Of a stretch of DNA of 64,000 nucleotides, positions 9,959 to 18,887 are shown piece after piece (positions within the stretch are counted from its first letter, which is position 1; each line of letters starts with the position of its first letter). Under the pieces are notes generated by a model. It saw only the letters and a list, made by a program, of their open reading frames with translations. It was not told the DNA's origin and ran no database searches. The translations under genes and the position numbers were made by a program. Source of the DNA: Actinacidiphila acididurans (GTDB lineage Bacteria > Actinomycetota > Actinomycetes > Streptomycetales > Streptomycetaceae); assembly GCF_016918855.1 (NCBI RefSeq), contig NZ_JADKYB010000004.1, positions 1 to 64,000 on the forward strand, in the 5' to 3' direction.

Positions 9959-11242
9959 TCAGGCGGCGGGGGCCAGTTCGGGCGCCTCCGCCGGGTCAGG
10001 AACCTCCTCGACGGTCACCCGTCCGCTGCGCGGGTCGGCGGTCAGGACCCGCACGGAGATCAGTTCACCGAGCTGGATCTGGCCGGAGTTCAGGTCCGCG
10101 CGCAGTTCCTCGCTCATCGCCGTGCAGTGCAGCAGCACCTTGCGCGGCAAGCCCTTCACGCCGAGGAGGAGGAAGCCGCCGCTGCCCTCGGGCTTGACGC
10201 AGGCGACCTCACCGTCGAAAAGGTCTCCCACCCGGGGGAAAGCCGTGGGGGGGTTCTCGGGCCCGGTCGTCGGCCAGGGACCGGCCGTCATGGGCCTGCG
10301 CAGGAACCGCAGCGCGATGCGGCGCTGCTGCGCGTCGATCCGGACCACGGCGACGTCGAGCTGCTCGCCCTTGACCAGGTCGCCGGGGAGCTGAGCCGCC
10401 GGAACCAGGCCGTTGACGTCGTGGGCGACCCGGACGAACGCGCCGGTGCCGGGTAGCACGTGCTGGACGACGCCGGTGAACTCCCGCCCCTCCGGGTAGG
10501 CCGACACCAACGCCGGCCACGGGTTCGTCTCTCCGGCCAGCAGGGTGTAGCGCATGTCGCCCTGGGCGCTGACGTGAAAACTCCCGTTGACCCGTGTTCC
10601 CCGGGGGAACTTGGCCGACATGTCGTGGATGATCCGGGCGTAGTCCACGTCCGAGGCCGACAGCACGCCGTGCCGGCCGTCGTCCGTCCTGATCACCGCG
10701 TGGTCCTCCGTCGCGGAGACCACCATGCCGGGCGCGGGCGTGGCGCCCGTCGTCGGCATCGGCACGAGCATCATCTCGGCGCTGGGCTCCTCGCGCATCG
10801 TCTCGAGGGCGGCGAGCAGTTCGTCGCGCATGCGGTTCATGTCGGCAAAGTTGGAGCTGTACCTGATGGTCCGCAGCCCCCGCACGTCGCTGGGCAGATC
10901 GTCCGAGTCCTGCGTGAGGTAGATCATCTTCTTGCCGATCAGGTAGGCCATGGCGAACTCGAGCGAGACGTTCGTCGAGGCCGGGGAGAACACGATGAGC
11001 ACGATCTCCGCCTGCTGGATGCCGCGCCAGACGGGCTCGATCACGGTGTCGCCGCCGTGCATGGCGTCGGCACGCTGCATCGACATGCCAGCCTGGGCGA
11101 CCGTGGGCACGAGCACGCCCTGGTACATCTGGTCGTAGTCGAAGGGGCGGCCCTGCGCGTCGGGCTTGACCCCGTACGGCATGACCATGAAGACATTCCC
11201 CGGGTTCATGCCGTGCTCCCGGGTGAGACGTTGCGGACTCAT
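9959..11242 (-). CDS. Nucleoside 2-deoxyribosyltransferase-like domain fused to S1/OB RNA-binding domains
   Basis: The frame is open back to 11665, but ATG 11242 is chosen because AAGGAG lies 6 nt upstream and the longer frame would run into the divergent gene. The product is 427 aa. Residues 15-145 (VFMVMPYG, FDYDQMYQGVLVPTVAQAG, STNVSLEFAMAYLIGKK, then LTQDSDDLPSDVRGL) follow the pattern of nucleoside 2-deoxyribosyltransferase/TIR-like folds, with Glu95 at the usual catalytic position. The conserved Asp before the Asn appears replaced (FSPASTN). Residues 170-235 look like a divergent OB/S1 domain. Clear S1 domains follow at about 253-313 (GVVQHVLPGTGAFVRVAHDVNGLVP) and 338-414. By inference it cleaves a nucleotide or NAD-like base when a bound RNA or ribosome state changes. 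It is divergent from the SARP-receiver gene and upstream of the membrane protein. I know of no named system with this fusion. Confidence 0.75.
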   Translation of the reverse strand: MSPQRLTREHGMNPGNVFMVMPYGVKPDAQGRPFDYDQMYQGVLVPTVAQAGMSMQRADAMHGGDTVIEPVWRGIQQAEIVLIVFSPASTNVSLEFAMAYLIGKKMIYLTQDSDDLPSDVRGLRTIRYSSNFADMNRMRDELLAALETMREEPSAEMMLVPMPTTGATPAPGMVVSATEDHAVIRTDDGRHGVLSASDVDYARIIHDMSAKFPRGTRVNGSFHVSAQGDMRYTLLAGETNPWPALVSAYPEGREFTGVVQHVLPGTGAFVRVAHDVNGLVPAAQLPGDLVKGEQLDVAVVRIDAQQRRIALRFLRRPMTAGPWPTTGPENPPTAFPRVGDLFDGEVACVKPEGSGGFLLLGVKGLPRKVLLHCTAMSEELRADLNSGQIQLGELISVRVLTADPRSGRVTVEEVPDPAEAPELAPAA

Positions 11243-11420
11243 GGAGTGCTCCTTCAAGAGACGTGGCCGCATGGCCGTCGGACCGTGGTGGCCAGGGCCG
11301 CGACCCCTGCCTGCCGGCGGGCGGACCGGCCACCATTTCTTCGTGAGCCGAGCATCGATCCCGGTCCGCTGACACAGCCAGGCGAACGTGCGATGACATT
11401 CCGGCGGGCCGGCGGGTTCC

Positions 11421-11451
11421 GTCAGCGCCGCCGTCAGCGCCGCCGTCAGCG
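11421..11451. promoter_or_regulatory. Three GTCAGCG heptamers at 12-bp spacing
   Basis: GTCAGCG occurs at 11421, 11433 and 11445 with identical CCGCC spacers, in the intergenic region between two divergent genes. SARP proteins bind direct heptamer repeats with about 11-bp periodicity, and the adjacent gene has a SARP-like DNA-binding domain. An autoregulatory operator is therefore plausible, but the 12-bp period is not the classical one. Confidence 0.35.
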
Positions 11452-11512
11452 GCACATCGACGAGCGGAGCGGCATTTTGGGGCACTCGTCCCCAGGAGTC
11501 CGGTTGTCGGCC

Positions 11513-11518
11513 TAGGCT
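11513..11518 (+). promoter_or_regulatory. -10 box TAGGCT of a leaderless promoter
   Basis: TAGGCT lies 6 nt before GTG 11525, the spacing seen at leaderless Streptomyces starts. No SD precedes the GTG. This supports 11525 as the start of the SARP-receiver gene. Confidence 0.55.
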
Positions 11519-11524
11519 GAGGGG

Positions 11525-12778
11525 GTGGTGGACAGACCGGACACGGCCTCCGTGAGTGTTCAGGACGACAAGCTGCGGATCGATCTGCTGGGACCCCTGC
11601 GGCTGCGGCGCAACGAGCAGGAACTGCGCGTGCCCCCACGTAGCCCCGCGCGGTTGCTGGTCCATCTGGCGCTGATCGACAGACCGGCGGGGACCCGGGA
11701 GCTGTGCAAGCTGCTCGGCATCACCCGGGACAACTTGAACAAGCTGGTCGAGCGCTTACGACAGCACGATGTCCCCATGGCCCCCACCACGCACGACGGA
11801 CTCTACGCACTCGACCGCGACCGGGCCGAAGTGGACGTCTGGCAGTTCGTCGGCGCCTTGGCACCGTCCGCCCCGCTGTTGGCGCCGGACGCTCTGGAGC
11901 GCCTGCTGAGCCTGTGGCGGGGTGATCCCAAAGCGACGTATTACGAGGACGTGGCCGAAGTCCACTGGAGTCGCGTGGATGAGGCCCGCGCCCGGATGCT
12001 CGACCTCATAGGCCAGTTACCGGTGGAAGGACGGCCGGCGGGGCTGGCGAGATTCGTCGGGTACTTCCCGCTGGACCGTCGTGCGGCCGACCTGTTGCCG
12101 GTACGTCAACGACCGGGGTACAAGCGGCTGCTGGTGGTCGACGACACCCACGCCGAGGCGATCAGGGACATCCTCTCCGGGGACTACGACGTCACGACGG
12201 TGGATTCGGTCGACGGGTGGCTGAGCCTGCGCGACGGGGGCGAACTCGAACACTTCGACGGAGCCGTGGTCGACCTGTATCTGACCGACAACCTGGGGGG
12301 ATACGGACACCGCATCGTGGACCACCTGCGAGACCGCACGGACATCCCGTGTGCGCTCATCTCCCGGGATCCGCCCGCCGCCGCGGGCGACCCGAGCGGC
12401 AGGTATTTCGCGCAACACCGCGTGCTCTACGCCCTGTCGAAGGGATCCAATGACCGCAACCTCGTCGACGCGCTGCCCGAGATCGCCGACCGGCTGGTCG
12501 GCGAGAGCCCCGTAGCGGAGACGGCTCGGTTGCGCTGCTGGCTGAACTGGGCCTGCGAAATGTTCGTGGGGCCGGTGCTGCTCAGCGAGGGCAGCAAGTC
12601 GTCTCGCGTGACCGCCGTGTACCAGGCCAAACGAAAGGCGGAGCAGGCACTGGACGAGGGCCGGCTGCCCGAGGCCCGAACGCTGGTGGACTCCTTCTGT
12701 CGAAAATACGTCGGGCGTGGCGGCCCCCGCGGCTCCCGTCCGGCGGGCAAAGCGGCACAACCGCGCCGCTCACGCTGA
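11525..12778 (+). CDS. SARP-like DNA-binding regulator with receiver domain
   Basis: GTG 11525 (GTG 11528 also possible) gives 417 aa. Residues 16-100 form an OmpR/SARP-type winged helix (LRIDLLGPLRLRRNEQELRVPPRSPARLLVHLAL, ending GLYALDRDRAEVD). Residues 103-170 resemble a short BTAD (VWQFVGALAP, YYEDVAEVHWSRVDEARARML). Residues 199-320 form a response-regulator receiver: acidic pair VVDD (206-207), phospho-acceptor Asp in GAVVDLYL (about 250) and conserved Lys in YALSKGS (about 306). The tail (SSRVTAVYQAKRKAEQAL) is helical and basic. Receiver domains are rarely placed after a SARP N-terminus. The gene converges on the GHKL ATPase gene with only 14 nt between stops, so that protein is the obvious candidate phospho-donor; this is inference. 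Confidence 0.75.
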   Translation: MVDRPDTASVSVQDDKLRIDLLGPLRLRRNEQELRVPPRSPARLLVHLALIDRPAGTRELCKLLGITRDNLNKLVERLRQHDVPMAPTTHDGLYALDRDRAEVDVWQFVGALAPSAPLLAPDALERLLSLWRGDPKATYYEDVAEVHWSRVDEARARMLDLIGQLPVEGRPAGLARFVGYFPLDRRAADLLPVRQRPGYKRLLVVDDTHAEAIRDILSGDYDVTTVDSVDGWLSLRDGGELEHFDGAVVDLYLTDNLGGYGHRIVDHLRDRTDIPCALISRDPPAAAGDPSGRYFAQHRVLYALSKGSNDRNLVDALPEIADRLVGESPVAETARLRCWLNWACEMFVGPVLLSEGSKSSRVTAVYQAKRKAEQALDEGRLPEARTLVDSFCRKYVGRGGPRGSRPAGKAAQPRRSR

Positions 12779-12792
12779 GGGGGGCGGACCGC

Positions 12793-15396
12793 TCACGGCG
12801 TGAGCAGCGGCAGCCAGACCCGTACATGGCCACCGCCCACCCGCTCCGACCGGCCGACCAGTTCGAGCTCACCGCGGTAGTACTCGGCGAGGATCCGCGA
12901 AAAGTACACGCCCTCGCCGGTGCCGTTCGGCCGGGTCGTCACCTGCTCACCACGGCGCAGCCGCTCCAGCACCTCCACGTCGAAGCCGACGCCGCTGTCC
13001 TCGACATCGACAACGCACCACGGCCGCTCGTCACCGGCGCGTCCCTGCACCTTGTGCACGGTCAGCCACACGAAGTCCCGCTCATGCGGCCGCGCGTGTA
13101 TGGCATGACGCGCGTTCTCCAGGAGATTCCAGAAAAGCTGGAACAGCAGCCACTCGTTGGCGAACACCGTCAGGCCCTCGGCCCCGGTGAGCCGAAGGTC
13201 GTCCGCCTGGCGGAATTCCTGTTCGTACACGGCGAGCGCCGCCCGCAGCGTGTCGTCGAGCGAGAGGCGGGTGTTCGGGCGCTGGGCCCGTTCGACCATC
13301 TCGGTGAGATTGCCGAGCTGTTGTTGCAGCTCCGAGAAGCGCGCGAAGATCGATGCCCGCTCGTCGTCCGGCGCGTCGACCATGGCCTGGACGAGTTGGT
13401 TGGCCCGGCTCTGCCGGTTGCGATTGAAGTGGTCGACGATGCCGGCGATGTGCCTGGCGATGTCGAGCAACGTGCCCGCATGGGCTCGTTCCTGCAGCCG
13501 GCGGCGGGCCGACACGGCTGCCCAGATGAGTTCGTGCAGTTCGGACTCGGTCAGGTCGACAAAGAGGATCAGCAGTCCGTAGGCCGCGAGACCGTACAGG
13601 CCGCCGTCGTGTGCGCGCAGCAGCCGCGTGGCCACCAGACGGGACAGGGTGTCCTCGACCTCGACCAGCGTCGCCAGATCGGCGCTGTCGATGTCCTGAC
13701 CCTGAGCGCGTGCGATCTCCGCCAGGGCGGCCACCAGGTCGTCGCCGTCGAACGTACGCCGGTGGTCGCCATTGCTCAGCCAGACCGCCGTGTACAGCAC
13801 TGCCAGATCGGCCGCGTTCGGCTCGTACGGCTGGAGCACCATGTCCCGGGTGCGCTGCCGCCAGCCACGGTTGAGCCAGAGGTCGTGCAGACCCGCCGGG
13901 GTGGGCTCGACCGTACCCGCGCGCCGGACGGGCGGGCACAGGGCCGTGATCACCTCGCGGAGCAGAATCGGATGGGCACCCGTCTCGTAGAGCAACTGTT
14001 CGAGGAATACCTGGTCCGGTGCCTCGCCGATCAGATCGAACACCCAGCTCAGGGTCAGGGCCGGCGCCTGTCGTCCGGACAGGTCGAGCCCGGCGGACGA
14101 CTGCTCACCCGGTCCGCGCAGCAGATGATCGGCTCCCAGCTGGTGTCCGATCAGCCGCAGGAGCCCGATCCGCCGCACCGCGGTCGCCTGGGCGGGCAGC
14201 ACCCCGGTGGGCGCGGCCAGCCGCAGCAGGTCCTCGACGGTCAGCCGGACGCATCCGTTCGGCCCGGCCTCGGTGACCGTGCGCTCCGGCACGACCCAGA
14301 GGAACGGCCGGTCCAGTTCGTCGGGCGGAAGGTGGTCGGCAGGCGCCACCCACATCGGGGTGTGAGTGCGTTCCAGCAGGCCGAACGCCGGGAAGCGGCT
14401 GTCACCGGGCCATCGGAGCTTCACGACGACGCCGCCGGGACGCGTCGCGGCCACCGCGGGTTCGTCCGCCGTGCCGATGCATTCGTGCAGCGCGTCGACC
14501 AACGCCTTGGCGGCCGACTCGTTCTCGCGCGGACCGGGCGACGTGGCGTCCTCGTCCGTCGCCGGGGGCGCCACCAACGCGCGTAGCGCCTCCACCAGGT
14601 GCCAGGCGGGGACGTCGTCCCGCTCGGGCAGCCAGCCGGCCAGTCGGGGGACGGTCCGTCCGACCACCGGCGACTCCCGTTCGTACCATTCGAGCACTTC
14701 GGCTGCCGGAATGCCCGGGCGTGGCAGGGGTGCGACAAGACCGGGCACCGACTGCGGCCCCGCGTTCTCGGGCGGACTGGGCCGGCCGCTCTCGATGAGG
14801 TGCTCGGCGGTGTCGAACTGGCCGGCGGTCAGGCAGTCACGGATCTGCTGCGCAAACGTCGCCGAGACGGAGCCATCCAGCCGTGCCGTGTCGAGCCGTT
14901 GGAGAATGCGCCGGGATCGTTCGTTCTCCTCTGCGTCGGCATCACGCTCCCAGCCGCGTATCAGTTCGGTGGCCTGTTCCGGCTCGTCCGCCAGCAGCAT
15001 GTCGAGGAGTTCTCGCTCCGTATCATCGCGGTCGGGCCACGCCACGACCCCCAACCGCCGGGCACGCAACTCCAGGGTGGTCAGCACTCGCCCGTGCGCC
15101 ATCCGCAGATCACGCCTCGCGGCGTCGATGGCCCGGGAAAGGAGGTCGGCGTCGTCGCCACCGAGCCGGCTGTCGGCGCGAATGCGGTCGGCGAGCGCGA
15201 ACTCCCCTTCGGCCAGCAACGACTCAGCCGTCTGAACCGGGGTGTGCGGCTCGGCCAGGCCTCGCGTGACCAGTTCGGCGAGCACGTCCGGCGCCACGGC
15301 CCCGGCTTCGGACAGCGTCCGGGCCCGGTCCGGATGGGACCACCGCCCTGCCCAGTCGGCGGCCGCCTGGTCCAGCAGCCGGTCCGCGGCCGTCAT
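12793..15396 (-). CDS. Large cytosolic protein with C-terminal histidine-kinase-type (GHKL) ATPase domain
   Basis: The 867-aa product starts at ATG 15396, overlapping the upstream stop by 4 nt (ATGA), so translation is coupled. The C-terminal ~150 residues hold a HATPase_c fold: N box NLLENARHAIH (about 757), G1 box DVEDSGVGFD (about 800) and G2 box NGTGEGVYFSRIL (about 825). A helical region before it (FARFSELQQQLGNLTEMVERAQR) could be a dimerisation stalk, but no clear H-box histidine is obvious. Residues 1-300 are helical and acidic with no recognised domain. Residues 420-560 (LLRLIGHQLGADHLL, LLYETGAHPILLREVITAL) look like an effector or winged-helix region of STAND/AAA type. No membrane segment is seen. 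It is the last gene of the helicase-PLD operon and may transduce its state to the convergent SARP-receiver. Confidence 0.75.
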   Translation of the reverse strand: MTAADRLLDQAAADWAGRWSHPDRARTLSEAGAVAPDVLAELVTRGLAEPHTPVQTAESLLAEGEFALADRIRADSRLGGDDADLLSRAIDAARRDLRMAHGRVLTTLELRARRLGVVAWPDRDDTERELLDMLLADEPEQATELIRGWERDADAEENERSRRILQRLDTARLDGSVSATFAQQIRDCLTAGQFDTAEHLIESGRPSPPENAGPQSVPGLVAPLPRPGIPAAEVLEWYERESPVVGRTVPRLAGWLPERDDVPAWHLVEALRALVAPPATDEDATSPGPRENESAAKALVDALHECIGTADEPAVAATRPGGVVVKLRWPGDSRFPAFGLLERTHTPMWVAPADHLPPDELDRPFLWVVPERTVTEAGPNGCVRLTVEDLLRLAAPTGVLPAQATAVRRIGLLRLIGHQLGADHLLRGPGEQSSAGLDLSGRQAPALTLSWVFDLIGEAPDQVFLEQLLYETGAHPILLREVITALCPPVRRAGTVEPTPAGLHDLWLNRGWRQRTRDMVLQPYEPNAADLAVLYTAVWLSNGDHRRTFDGDDLVAALAEIARAQGQDIDSADLATLVEVEDTLSRLVATRLLRAHDGGLYGLAAYGLLILFVDLTESELHELIWAAVSARRRLQERAHAGTLLDIARHIAGIVDHFNRNRQSRANQLVQAMVDAPDDERASIFARFSELQQQLGNLTEMVERAQRPNTRLSLDDTLRAALAVYEQEFRQADDLRLTGAEGLTVFANEWLLFQLFWNLLENARHAIHARPHERDFVWLTVHKVQGRAGDERPWCVVDVEDSGVGFDVEVLERLRRGEQVTTRPNGTGEGVYFSRILAEYYRGELELVGRSERVGGGHVRVWLPLLTP

Positions 15397-18300
15397 TCCG
15401 GTCCCCCCTGCCAGGCATCCTGCGCCGCCTGCCCGTCCAGGAGATCGGCGCCGGGACCCGGCCCCGTGTTCGGGGAGGGCTCGGGCGCGAAGCCGAAGTC
15501 GTCGTCCAGGTACTCCCGCACGGCCCGGATCACTCTCTCCTCGACATGACCGGTCGAGCCGGCGGCCGACTGCTCGCGACGCGCCTGCTGGTAAGCAGTG
15601 CGCAGGGTTGCCGTCAGCTCGCGCTCCTCGTCACTGAGTCCGGAGCGCGTGCGATCGCGCTCGTCCTGCGCGGCGTACAGCGCATGGCATGCCTGGACCG
15701 CCTGCTCCAGCCGCCCCAGGTACTTCGGCCGTGGCTTCCCGAACAACTGGGCGTCCTGGTGGCTGCCCCTGACCTGGTCCCAGACCTCGTCCACCAGCCG
15801 CTCGACTTCGGCCGCACACGGCTCGCCCAACGGAAACCGCTCCTCGGTCAGCGCCCGCAAGGTGGCCGGGTCGCGAAGGCGGGCGGCGGCCACGATCCGG
15901 CCGAACTCACCGTTCGGGCCGAACAGCAGGCCGTGGGCGCGTACGGCCTTCCCGACGTACTTCGCCTGTTGCCCGGCGAGCCGCAGCGCGTCGTCCAGCG
16001 TGTTCCACGCGTCTTCGAGGCCGCGAGCGTAACGGTCGTTGTGGGTTGCGCGGCGCACGACCGGTTCGAGGGCCCTTTGATGGGAGTCGCGCCAAGCAGT
16101 GAGCAACGCCTCGCCGAATGCCTGCCACCCCGCAGTAGCCGCACTCGCCACTTCCGTGACTACGGCTGCCGAGTCCGCGTCGCCGGAGCGCAGCAGCTCG
16201 GCCACCGCGATCGCGTGCACGGCAGCCCGCTCGTCGGGTCGCAGTTCGGCCTCCACGAGGACCTCGGTCAGCGCGGCGCCGGTCAACGGTCCGCCGAAGG
16301 CGGCGGCGATCGCCGCCAAGTGCGGCGTCGGACGAGAGTCGGGAGAGGGATCGAGCCGACGCAGCGCTGCCGCCGCGAAGAAGTCGCCTGCCTGCCAGCG
16401 CAGTTCCATGAGCCGGTGACGCCAGATCGGCAGGGCCTGCGGATCGGCCCGGTCGGCGTGGTCGATGAGACACTGCGCGACAGCGGCCTCGCGCAGCGCG
16501 TCGTCGGTCGCCGCGTAGATGCTCTCGAGCAGCGCCCACGGGTCGGCCGCCCGGGCCAGTTCGGCACGCACGTGCCGGCTGCCTTCCTGCCCGGGACGGA
16601 ACTGTTCGACGAGTCGCTGCCTGGCGAGCAGGACGTCGATGTCACCGCCGGACGTCTGGAGCGGGTCGCTCTGCGGCGAAGCGACCAGTGGTCGACGCGA
16701 GAGCGGGGCGGGGCGGTCCGTCTGTGCGGGTCCGGCCGCAGCGGCGGTACGGAAGTGCTCGCAGACTTCGTCGGCCAGCCGCGCGTCCTTCATCCGCAGG
16801 CCGAGTTCGGCCTGTCGGCGGTGGCGCGGCCGGGATGCCTCACGGCGTCCCCGTTGCAAGAAGTCGAAGCTGCCGACGACGACCTCGTCGTCCCGGACCA
16901 GCACACGTCCGGCGATCCGGGACAGTACGAGCCTGCCGGGGTTGGCCCGGGACAGCCGGTGCAGTTCCTCGGCGGGACCTCCTCTGTCCGGCGCCAGGGA
17001 CGGACTGGAAACGGTGACGTGGACCCCCTCGTTCAGGCGCTCTGTGAGATACGCCAGGAACCGTTCGTCCACGACCTTCTCGTCCAGCCGCTCCGTGGCG
17101 ACCAGCAGCCGGTGCTCGGCGCCGCGAGCGGCCTGCCAGAGCAGATCGCTGTGCGCGGCGTCCTCCACCAGCTCGGCGGACGGGTGCGACCGGGACCGCA
17201 GCCGCAGCGCCAGCGCCGCCGCGTACCCCTGCCAGGCCTCGTACCAGGCGCGGACCTTCTGGCCGGAAGCGGTCTGCTCGTCCGGGGCAAGCGGCAGTGC
17301 CAGCGGATTCGGGAGAGCGGACTTGTGCCCCTTCGCGGCGAACTCGTCCTCACTGATCAGCACGAGGCGGCTCGTCCACCCGTCCGGCACGGTACGGCCC
17401 ACCCACGACAGTAGATCACGCACGGCCGCAGACCCGTGACCGTCGGTGCTCCGTATCGTGATCGCCGGTGCGTGCTCGGCTCGCGACGGCATGAGCACCG
17501 GCCGCGAGGTCAGCAGCGCGGCACGATCGTCGGCGACGACCACCCCGACCCGGACGGAGGCCGAGGTCTCCGGCAGCAGGAACAGGCCGGCTCCCTCCCG
17601 CCGTACCAGCCGCATCATGGCGGTGTGCACGTGCTTGGGCAGGCTGTCCTGCTGATTCGCCCCCCAGAGCACCAGGACCTGTACTCCCTTGTCCAGGAGA
17701 TGCTCCACCGTCTCCTCCACCCGGCTCCATTCCAGGTGTCCCAGGCTCGGGGTGCACAGCACCAGTTGCCGCTCGGCGGAGGCGATCACCTCCATCACGT
17801 GATCGAGTTGACGGTCACCGGTCACGAGTTCCGCGGACACCTCCGTACGGATCCGATTGTCCGCCATCGCGGCGCACAGCCGTGCGTCGTCGCACAGTTC
17901 CAGGTGCCGCTGGAGACGCCGGCCGGCCGGGACGGTCGGCAGTTTGTGCACCGCGGCGGTGAGGTCCGCGAGCAGGGTGTCCAGGGCCAGCGGGTTCACC
18001 ATGGCGCGCCGAGCGGTGCCCCGCAGTATTCCGGCGACCTTCGACGCGGGTTGCTCGGCGATGAGCTGGGTGAGCCGTACTCCCGCCGCGGCGCGGTGGG
18101 CCGACGGGTATTCGCGGTCGATCACGGTCACCGCGACCGCGCCGTTGTCGGCGTCCTCCTCCACTGTGACGTCGAGCGGGATCCACCGCTGCTCGCCGAT
18201 CGGCGCTGCCCCGCCCTTGCCCAGCCGATAGGACTGGACCCGGGGCCGACGGTCCACCGCCTTCGGATGCAGGTTCGCGGGTCCCGACGGCTGCATGAGC

Positions 18301-18887
18301 GAGGCGTCCTCAATGGCACTGCCCCCCTGCCGCTCGCGGTTTCGCCGATGGAGCACGCGTTCGAGCGAGGCCACCAGTTCGGAGCCCGGCACCCGCGCGA
18401 TCAGGCCGTCGTCCTGTTCCACCTCGACCGCGTAGCCGGGCAGCAAGGGCCGCGGGCTGCCGCCCTGCGGCCAGACCGCGCCGGTGAGCCGGTCGACCAT
18501 CAGCTCGACCGAGTCCTCCCCCAGTTCCGCTCCCGGGAGCGAGCCCAGGGTGCCCTTGAGGATCGCATCGGCCACCTTGGCGGTGGTGAGCACCTCGCCG
18601 GACTCGAAATCGAGGACCACGTACTGTTTGCGCCACAGGTCGTGCAGCAGATCGAGGGTCACGCGCAGGCCGAGACCGAGAATCTGCGCCAGGCGCTCCG
18701 CCGACGTGATGCCCCCGTCGTGGCCATGGGCCGAGCGTTCCCTGCGGTCGCGGGCCAGGGCGTCGATGACGCGCAGCGCGATCTGCTCCATGGCGGACAG
18801 ACCGTCACCGAATCCCACCCTGACCTCGACGGTGATGCAGTCGCACGGGACGTACAGCGTCACCGCGGAGTTGTGCCGGTCGGGCAT
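15393..18887 (-). CDS. PLD-like protein with two degenerate HKD domains (MkoB-like candidate)
   Basis: ATG 18887 shares one base with the helicase stop (TGATG); a TTG at 18890 is less likely. The product is 1164 aa. The N-terminus (about 30-110) looks like a winged helix (ERLAQILGLGLRVTLDLLHDL). Two phospholipase-D-like folds follow at about 355-470 (LVTGDRQLDHVMEVIASAERQLVLCTP onward) and 575-715 (LLWQAARGAEHRLLVATERLDE, ending VLVRDDEVVVGSFDFLQRG). In the canonical HxKxxxxD motif the His is absent from both, the Lys is Arg in the second, and only the D and GS parts survive. Catalysis is therefore doubtful, or depends on other residues. The C-terminal 450 residues are helical and unrecognised. 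Its place directly after a kinase-helicase gene is as in Mokosh type I, where MkoB carries a PLD domain. Nucleic-acid binding is a safe inference; nuclease activity is not. Confidence 0.7.
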   Translation of the reverse strand: MPDRHNSAVTLYVPCDCITVEVRVGFGDGLSAMEQIALRVIDALARDRRERSAHGHDGGITSAERLAQILGLGLRVTLDLLHDLWRKQYVVLDFESGEVLTTAKVADAILKGTLGSLPGAELGEDSVELMVDRLTGAVWPQGGSPRPLLPGYAVEVEQDDGLIARVPGSELVASLERVLHRRNRERQGGSAIEDASLMQPSGPANLHPKAVDRRPRVQSYRLGKGGAAPIGEQRWIPLDVTVEEDADNGAVAVTVIDREYPSAHRAAAGVRLTQLIAEQPASKVAGILRGTARRAMVNPLALDTLLADLTAAVHKLPTVPAGRRLQRHLELCDDARLCAAMADNRIRTEVSAELVTGDRQLDHVMEVIASAERQLVLCTPSLGHLEWSRVEETVEHLLDKGVQVLVLWGANQQDSLPKHVHTAMMRLVRREGAGLFLLPETSASVRVGVVVADDRAALLTSRPVLMPSRAEHAPAITIRSTDGHGSAAVRDLLSWVGRTVPDGWTSRLVLISEDEFAAKGHKSALPNPLALPLAPDEQTASGQKVRAWYEAWQGYAAALALRLRSRSHPSAELVEDAAHSDLLWQAARGAEHRLLVATERLDEKVVDERFLAYLTERLNEGVHVTVSSPSLAPDRGGPAEELHRLSRANPGRLVLSRIAGRVLVRDDEVVVGSFDFLQRGRREASRPRHRRQAELGLRMKDARLADEVCEHFRTAAAAGPAQTDRPAPLSRRPLVASPQSDPLQTSGGDIDVLLARQRLVEQFRPGQEGSRHVRAELARAADPWALLESIYAATDDALREAAVAQCLIDHADRADPQALPIWRHRLMELRWQAGDFFAAAALRRLDPSPDSRPTPHLAAIAAAFGGPLTGAALTEVLVEAELRPDERAAVHAIAVAELLRSGDADSAAVVTEVASAATAGWQAFGEALLTAWRDSHQRALEPVVRRATHNDRYARGLEDAWNTLDDALRLAGQQAKYVGKAVRAHGLLFGPNGEFGRIVAAARLRDPATLRALTEERFPLGEPCAAEVERLVDEVWDQVRGSHQDAQLFGKPRPKYLGRLEQAVQACHALYAAQDERDRTRSGLSDEERELTATLRTAYQQARREQSAAGSTGHVEERVIRAVREYLDDDFGFAPEPSPNTGPGPGADLLDGQAAQDAWQGGPE

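Noticed and set aside
11243..11665. N-terminal extension of the NDT-S1 gene
   Set aside because: It would overlap the divergent leaderless start of the SARP-receiver gene; ATG 11242 has a clear AAGGAG.
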